DNA from: Desulfuromonas sp. KJ2020
GTDB lineage: Bacteria > Desulfobacterota > Desulfuromonadia > Desulfuromonadales > SZUA-540
NCBI RefSeq assembly: GCF_024197615.1
Contig: NZ_JAKUKE010000001.1
Location: 1,344,773 to 1,408,772, forward strand
Direction of reading: 5' to 3'
DNA length: 64,000 nucleotides
A program made the translations under genes and the position numbers. The notes under the pieces are model-generated. The model was not told the DNA's origin. It did no database searches and worked only from the letters and a program-made list of their open reading frames with translations. Position 1 is the first letter of the stretch, and the number at the start of each line of letters is the position of its first letter. Below are positions 60,064-64,000 of this stretch, one piece after another.

Positions 60064-62334
60064 TCAGAGGCAGACCATGTTCACCTGACTCAGGTCGGTG
60101 ATCCCCTGGAAGATCTTTTCAATGCCGTCCTGGCGCAAGGTTTTCATCCCCTCCTGGCGGGCAACTTCCTCCAATTCCCCGGCCCCGGCGCGCTGCCGGA
60201 TGGCCTGCTTGATCGCGGGTGAGTTGACCAGCAGTTCCTGAATGGCGATGCGGCCGCTGTAGCCGAAGCCTTCACAGACCGGGCAGCCCTGAGAGTGCAT
60301 GAGCGTGAGTTCGTCTGTATACGCAGGCATGTTGTGGGTGCCGAAGTACTCCTCGCCATAGGATACGACCAGCTGCTCGTATTCTTCCGGGCTGGGTTGA
60401 TAGGGCACCTTGCACTGGTTGCACAGGCGGCGGACCAGGCGCTGCGCGATGATGCCGAGCATGGCTTCGGAAAAGTTGATGGGGTCTTCGCCCATTTCGA
60501 TCAGGCGTACGATGGTCTCCGGCGCGTTGTTGGTATGCAGGGTGGAGAAGACCAGGTGCCCCGTCAAAGAGGCGGCGATGGCAGCCTTGGCAGTGACCCG
60601 GTCGCGCATTTCGCCGATCATGATGACGTCGGGGTCGGCGCGCAGGAAGGAGCGCAGGGCCTCCTCGAAGGTGAAGCCGATCTTGGCGTTGACCTGTACC
60701 TGGCGCAGGCCGCGCTGGGTGATTTCGACGGGATCCTCGGCGGTCCAGATCTTGCGGTTGCCGGTGTTGATTTCCGAGATGGCCGAATGCAGGGTGGTGG
60801 TCTTGCCTGAGCCGGTGGGGCCGACGCAGAGGATGATGCCGTAGGGCTTTTTCAGCAGGGCTTTAAAGCGTTCATGATTATGTTCCGAGACGCCCAGCTG
60901 TTCCAGGGAGAGGATGCGGGCGGCGTTGAGCACACGCAACACGGCGTCTTCCTGGCCGCCGATAGTGGGGGTGATTTCCACCCGGTACTCGATGCGTTCA
61001 CGCCCGTGCTTGAGCAGAATCTTGCCGGACTGAGGTCGGCGGCGCTCGGCGATATCGAGCTTTGAGACGATCTTGAGGCGCGAAATAATCGCCTTCTTGT
61101 ATTGGGAACCGATCCGGTGGGCCGTGTAGCACTGGCCGTCCTTGCGGTAGCGGACGACGAGGGGCAGGGTACCCATCTCCGGTTCGAAGTGGATATCCGA
61201 GACGCCGCGACGATGAGCGTCGAGCAGGATTTTATTGACCAGCGTGATGACTTTGGAGTCCGACTCGGTGACGCGTTCGACTTCCTTTTCCTCGACGACT
61301 TCAAGGTTGACGTCCCCCAGGTTGTCGATCAGCTCTTCGATCTCGTCTTCAGAATCGTAGAAGAGGCGGTTGATGTGCTCCTCGATCTTGCGGGCGCTGG
61401 CCACAACCAGTTCGATACGGCGGTTGGTGGCAAAGCTGAGGTTGTCGCCGATGGTCGGGTCGGTGGGGGTCGAGGTAGCCACGACGAGGCGGTTGCTGGT
61501 GACCTCGATGGGCAGGACCTGCATCCGTTCAATGAGAGAGCGGGAGATCATGCGGACGGCCTCCGGGTCGATGCTGGTCTCGTCGAGATCGATGACCCGC
61601 AGGCCGAATTTCTGCGCCAGGGCATCCAGCAGCTGATCTTCCGTGATCCAGCCCTTTTCCACCAGAATCACCCCGAGCTTTTTGTGGCGGTTATTTTCCT
61701 GCTTGGCGCGGGCCTCGTCCACCTGTCGCCGGGTGACCAGCCCCGCCTCGATGAGAATGTCGCCCACGCGGAACTGCGCGGCACGATGACCCGATTTTTT
61801 GGCGGCGGCGGCGATGACCGCTTCCCCCTTTGTCGGGCTGAGGTGCCCGTCTTCGATGAGGATGTCCCCCAGTTTCTGCTTCCGCAATTTTTCCTGCAGC
61901 TCCAGCGCGAGCTTCAGCTTGTCCCCCTGGATGGCGCCCTGTTTGGTCAGTACCTTGCCGAGCGGCAGGTTGAGTTTCTTGATGTCCAGGCCGATGCGCG
62001 TGAAGAAGATCCGCGTAAACCCTTTTTCCGTCGGCTTTTCAGGGTAGCCGAAAACGCCCCGGAAATAGCGCTCCCCTTTGTTGAGAAGAAGTCGAAATCG
62101 ATCCCCCGTGGCTGTGTAGATATCTTCCGCCACCGCATCTTTGGGAAAGGACGGCGGGCAAAAACCTTTCTCATACAGGCGGACAAAGCAGATCGCCTCG
62201 AAGGGGTAGGTAGCCGGTTCGGAATCGCCAACCTCCACAATCTCGATTCCCGCCTCTTCAGGGTTGATTGGCCGGGTGAGGAATCCCTCGCAGTGATTCC
62301 CGTTGAGAAATTTTATGGTCGCCTTGCAGGACAC
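60064..62334 (-). CDS. PilB/GspE-family pilus or secretion ATPase with MshEN N-domain
   Basis: 756 residues. Residues 1-120 are an extension not found in standard PilB (starts MSCKATIKFLNGNHCEGFLT). Residues about 120-330 hold MshEN motifs: RVGDILIEAGLVTRRQVDEA and KLGVILVEKGWITEDQLLDA, with an earlier partial copy KLGDILIEDGHLSPTKG. The ATPase core has LCVGPTGSGKTTT, IWTAEDPVEI, ADPDVIMIGEMRD, GHLVFSTLHTNNA. The zinc tetracysteine is CNQCKVP and CPVCEGFGYSGR. It drives pilus assembly or type II secretion; c-di-GMP control through MshEN is likely. Confidence 0.92.
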   Translation of the reverse strand: MSCKATIKFLNGNHCEGFLTRPINPEEAGIEIVEVGDSEPATYPFEAICFVRLYEKGFCPPSFPKDAVAEDIYTATGDRFRLLLNKGERYFRGVFGYPEKPTEKGFTRIFFTRIGLDIKKLNLPLGKVLTKQGAIQGDKLKLALELQEKLRKQKLGDILIEDGHLSPTKGEAVIAAAAKKSGHRAAQFRVGDILIEAGLVTRRQVDEARAKQENNRHKKLGVILVEKGWITEDQLLDALAQKFGLRVIDLDETSIDPEAVRMISRSLIERMQVLPIEVTSNRLVVATSTPTDPTIGDNLSFATNRRIELVVASARKIEEHINRLFYDSEDEIEELIDNLGDVNLEVVEEKEVERVTESDSKVITLVNKILLDAHRRGVSDIHFEPEMGTLPLVVRYRKDGQCYTAHRIGSQYKKAIISRLKIVSKLDIAERRRPQSGKILLKHGRERIEYRVEITPTIGGQEDAVLRVLNAARILSLEQLGVSEHNHERFKALLKKPYGIILCVGPTGSGKTTTLHSAISEINTGNRKIWTAEDPVEITQRGLRQVQVNAKIGFTFEEALRSFLRADPDVIMIGEMRDRVTAKAAIAASLTGHLVFSTLHTNNAPETIVRLIEMGEDPINFSEAMLGIIAQRLVRRLCNQCKVPYQPSPEEYEQLVVSYGEEYFGTHNMPAYTDELTLMHSQGCPVCEGFGYSGRIAIQELLVNSPAIKQAIRQRAGAGELEEVARQEGMKTLRQDGIEKIFQGITDLSQVNMVCL

Positions 62335-62437
62335 GAGACCTCCGTGGATGTGGGGCTTTGGATTGAGTTTTTAAATTTACCAGAAAAATCATCAGAGTTC
62401 ACGAAAAGACCCGTTTTGGCACATTTTTGCTGTCGTA

Positions 62438-64000
62438 CTATGGCGTGGCTGAAAGATCTTTTGATCCAGCGGAACTGTGCCTGACCAATTTATACAATTC
62501 CATGACCGCGATCAGCACCAGGGACATAAGGATCAGCCGCCCCCAATGGGACAGGCTGACCGGTTGAACCCCCAGAACGTTCTGCATCAGCGGGATGTTC
62601 ATGCTCAGAATGTGCAGGCCCTGGGCAACGCCCACACCGCCGACCAGAAGCCAGTTGCGGCTTAAGGGAACGCGGAAAACTGACTGCCTTTCCGAGCGAC
62701 AGTTGAAGGCATGTGCGTTTTCCAGCAGGACCATGAGCAGCAAGGTGCTGTTACGGGCCGCCTGCTCATCCCAGCCCAGTGCGAGCAGACTGTACCAGTT
62801 GGCAAAGGCAAGCAGGCCCATGGTGATGCCGGCGATGACGACCTGCTCGATCATCAGCCGGTTGAAAACCCCTTCGGTGGGCGGCCTCGGCGCCCGTGCC
62901 ATGGCGCCGGGTTCGCCCCCCTCAAAGGCCAGGGCCACATCCTGAATGCCGTTGGTGACCAGATTGAGCCACAACAGCTGTACGGCCAGCAGCGGAAGGG
63001 GAACGCCCAGCAGCAGCGCCAGAGTGAAAAGGACGAGTTCGGCGCCGCCGGTGGAGATGAGCAGGGCGACGACCTTGCGGATGTTGTCGTAGGCAAAACG
63101 GCCTTCTTCCACCCCGCCTTCGATGGAAGCGAAGTTGTCGTCGGTGACGATGATGGCGGCCGTATCCTTGGCGACGTCGGTTCCTGACCCCATGGCGACG
63201 CCGATGTGGGCGCGGCGCAGGGCAGGCGCGTCGTTGACGCCATCGCCAGTGACGGCGACGAAATGGCCGAGGGTGCCGAGGGCGGCGACGATATCGAGTT
63301 TTTGCAGGGGGGCGACCCGACTGAAGACGGCGGCGCGCTGCACGGCCTCCAGGTAGCGCGGGTCTTCAGGCGATCCCAGGTCCTCCAGGTCGGCGCCGAC
63401 GATCTGGTCCTCGGCGCTGCGGGCGATGTGCAGTTCCCGGGCGATGCTCAGGGCGGTGGCCGGATGGTCGCCGGTGATCATGACGACGCGGATTCCCGCC
63501 TTCCGGCAGCGTTCCACCGACGCCGCCACCTCCGGACGCAGCGGGTCAATGAGCCCCACCAGTCCCAGAAAGGTGAGGGGTGGCAGATTCTCCGCCGTAA
63601 GTTCTTCCTCGGGCAATCGGGAGCTGTGCGCCACGGCGATGACCCGGTAGCCCCCTTCGGCCAGGGCCAGGGCCTGTTCCCGGATATCCTGGGCGTTCAC
63701 CTCACAGTCACTCTCCCCCTGAAAATCGGCGCAAAAAGGCAGAACGGCCTCGACGGCGCCCTTGACGGCCACGCCCGCTTCCTGGCCGTGCCGGTAGGCG
63801 ACAGCGGCGTAGCGCTGGGCCGACTCAAAGGGGATTTCGCTCATCTTGTCCACTTCGCGGGCCAGGCGACGGGGATCGAGTCCGGCTTTGTAGGCCAGGG
63901 CCAGCAGGGCGACATCCACGGCATCCCCCTGGTGTTCCCAGTCGCCGTCTATCTCCGCCAGGCTTCCTTCGTTGCAGATGGCCGCCGTCTTGGCGAGACG
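62438..64000 (-). CDS. P-type cation-transporting ATPase (C-terminal part; runs off the right edge)
   Basis: The visible 520 residues continue in frame to the window edge (edge segment AAICNEGSLAEIDGDWEHQG), so the GTG codon at 63919 is not the start. Present are the N domain, the P-domain VVMITGDHPATALSIA, VTGDGVNDAPALRRAHIGVA, and six C-terminal helices with LLWLNLVTNGIQDVALAFE (M6). This matches the Ca2+/PMR1-like subgroup, ion not certain. The DKTGT phosphorylation site and the first four helices lie outside the window. Confidence 0.92.
   Translation of the reverse strand, partial: RLAKTAAICNEGSLAEIDGDWEHQGDAVDVALLALAYKAGLDPRRLAREVDKMSEIPFESAQRYAAVAYRHGQEAGVAVKGAVEAVLPFCADFQGESDCEVNAQDIREQALALAEGGYRVIAVAHSSRLPEEELTAENLPPLTFLGLVGLIDPLRPEVAASVERCRKAGIRVVMITGDHPATALSIARELHIARSAEDQIVGADLEDLGSPEDPRYLEAVQRAAVFSRVAPLQKLDIVAALGTLGHFVAVTGDGVNDAPALRRAHIGVAMGSGTDVAKDTAAIIVTDDNFASIEGGVEEGRFAYDNIRKVVALLISTGGAELVLFTLALLLGVPLPLLAVQLLWLNLVTNGIQDVALAFEGGEPGAMARAPRPPTEGVFNRLMIEQVVIAGITMGLLAFANWYSLLALGWDEQAARNSTLLLMVLLENAHAFNCRSERQSVFRVPLSRNWLLVGGVGVAQGLHILSMNIPLMQNVLGVQPVSLSHWGRLILMSLVLIAVMELYKLVRHSSAGSKDLSATP

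Overview
The window looks like a chromosomal segment of a Desulfuromonadia bacterium (Geobacter / Desulfuromonas / Pelobacter type), inferred from gene content. Supporting signs are an ACT-domain malic enzyme, several [4Fe-4S] and rubredoxin-like proteins, type IV pilus ATPases with MshEN input domains, a PilZ response regulator, a DUF4388 protein, a cytosolic molybdopterin oxidoreductase and a GEMM-type riboswitch of the class known from Geobacter. Coding density is high, most of the DNA is GC-rich, and genes are generally preceded by clear GGAG-type ribosome sites.

Layout. 1-8.3 kb: edge of an Rrf2 regulator with a promoter/operator dyad, a flavin-reductase-like protein, malic enzyme, an MshEN-receiver protein, a 6S RNA gene, a 34-residue rubredoxin-like protein, an EamA transporter, a 48-residue protein, a receiver-PilZ protein, and a diaminopimelate-decarboxylase-like gene after an Lrp regulator. 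8.3-13.3 kb: a leftward block with DUF1847, a metallophosphoesterase, a PabB-PabC fusion and a QueG-like Fe-S protein. 13.4-26.8 kb: housekeeping genes, namely ABC-F, FKBP isomerase, MFS, srkA, queF, an SDR, ppnP, a cvfB / molybdopterin enzyme / guaC operon, MATE, an SGNH lipoprotein and a His-rich exported protein. 26.9-33.8 kb: acyl-CoA synthetase, DUF4388-PilT-EFR1 operon, rnk and a DUF2179 protein.

33.8-43.2 kb is accessory-looking and contains AT-richer stretches: an unannotated 33-residue peptide gene, an MBL hydrolase, ParDE, SelO, then a set of surface genes (outer-membrane barrel, HAF-repeat lipoprotein, TraT-like lipoprotein, DUF4282, another lipoprotein). Two genes in this set are preceded by the same 47-bp operator/promoter repeat followed by a GEMM-I-type leader. 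The copy before the TraT-like gene has every core element of the class, including the A at the position that marks 3',3'-cGAMP selectivity, and ends in an intrinsic terminator. The copy before the barrel gene keeps the architecture but has a mutated ligand-binding core. This pair is the most interesting signal in the window.

43.2-64 kb: exported MsrA and MsrB flank a YbhGFSR-type efflux operon. They are followed by DUF4112, a divergent LysR/YeiH pair, a CPA2 antiporter, an ABC-F gene with a terminator-like hairpin in its leader, two methyltransferases and a YheU protein, a CNNM/CBS protein, a PilB/GspE ATPase with N-terminal MshEN motifs, and the C-terminal part of a P-type cation ATPase running off the right edge.

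A recurring theme is cyclic-dinucleotide control: two or three proteins with MshEN-type motifs, a PilZ protein with the ligand residues, and the GEMM leaders. I saw no tRNA, rRNA, CRISPR array, prophage or insertion sequence.
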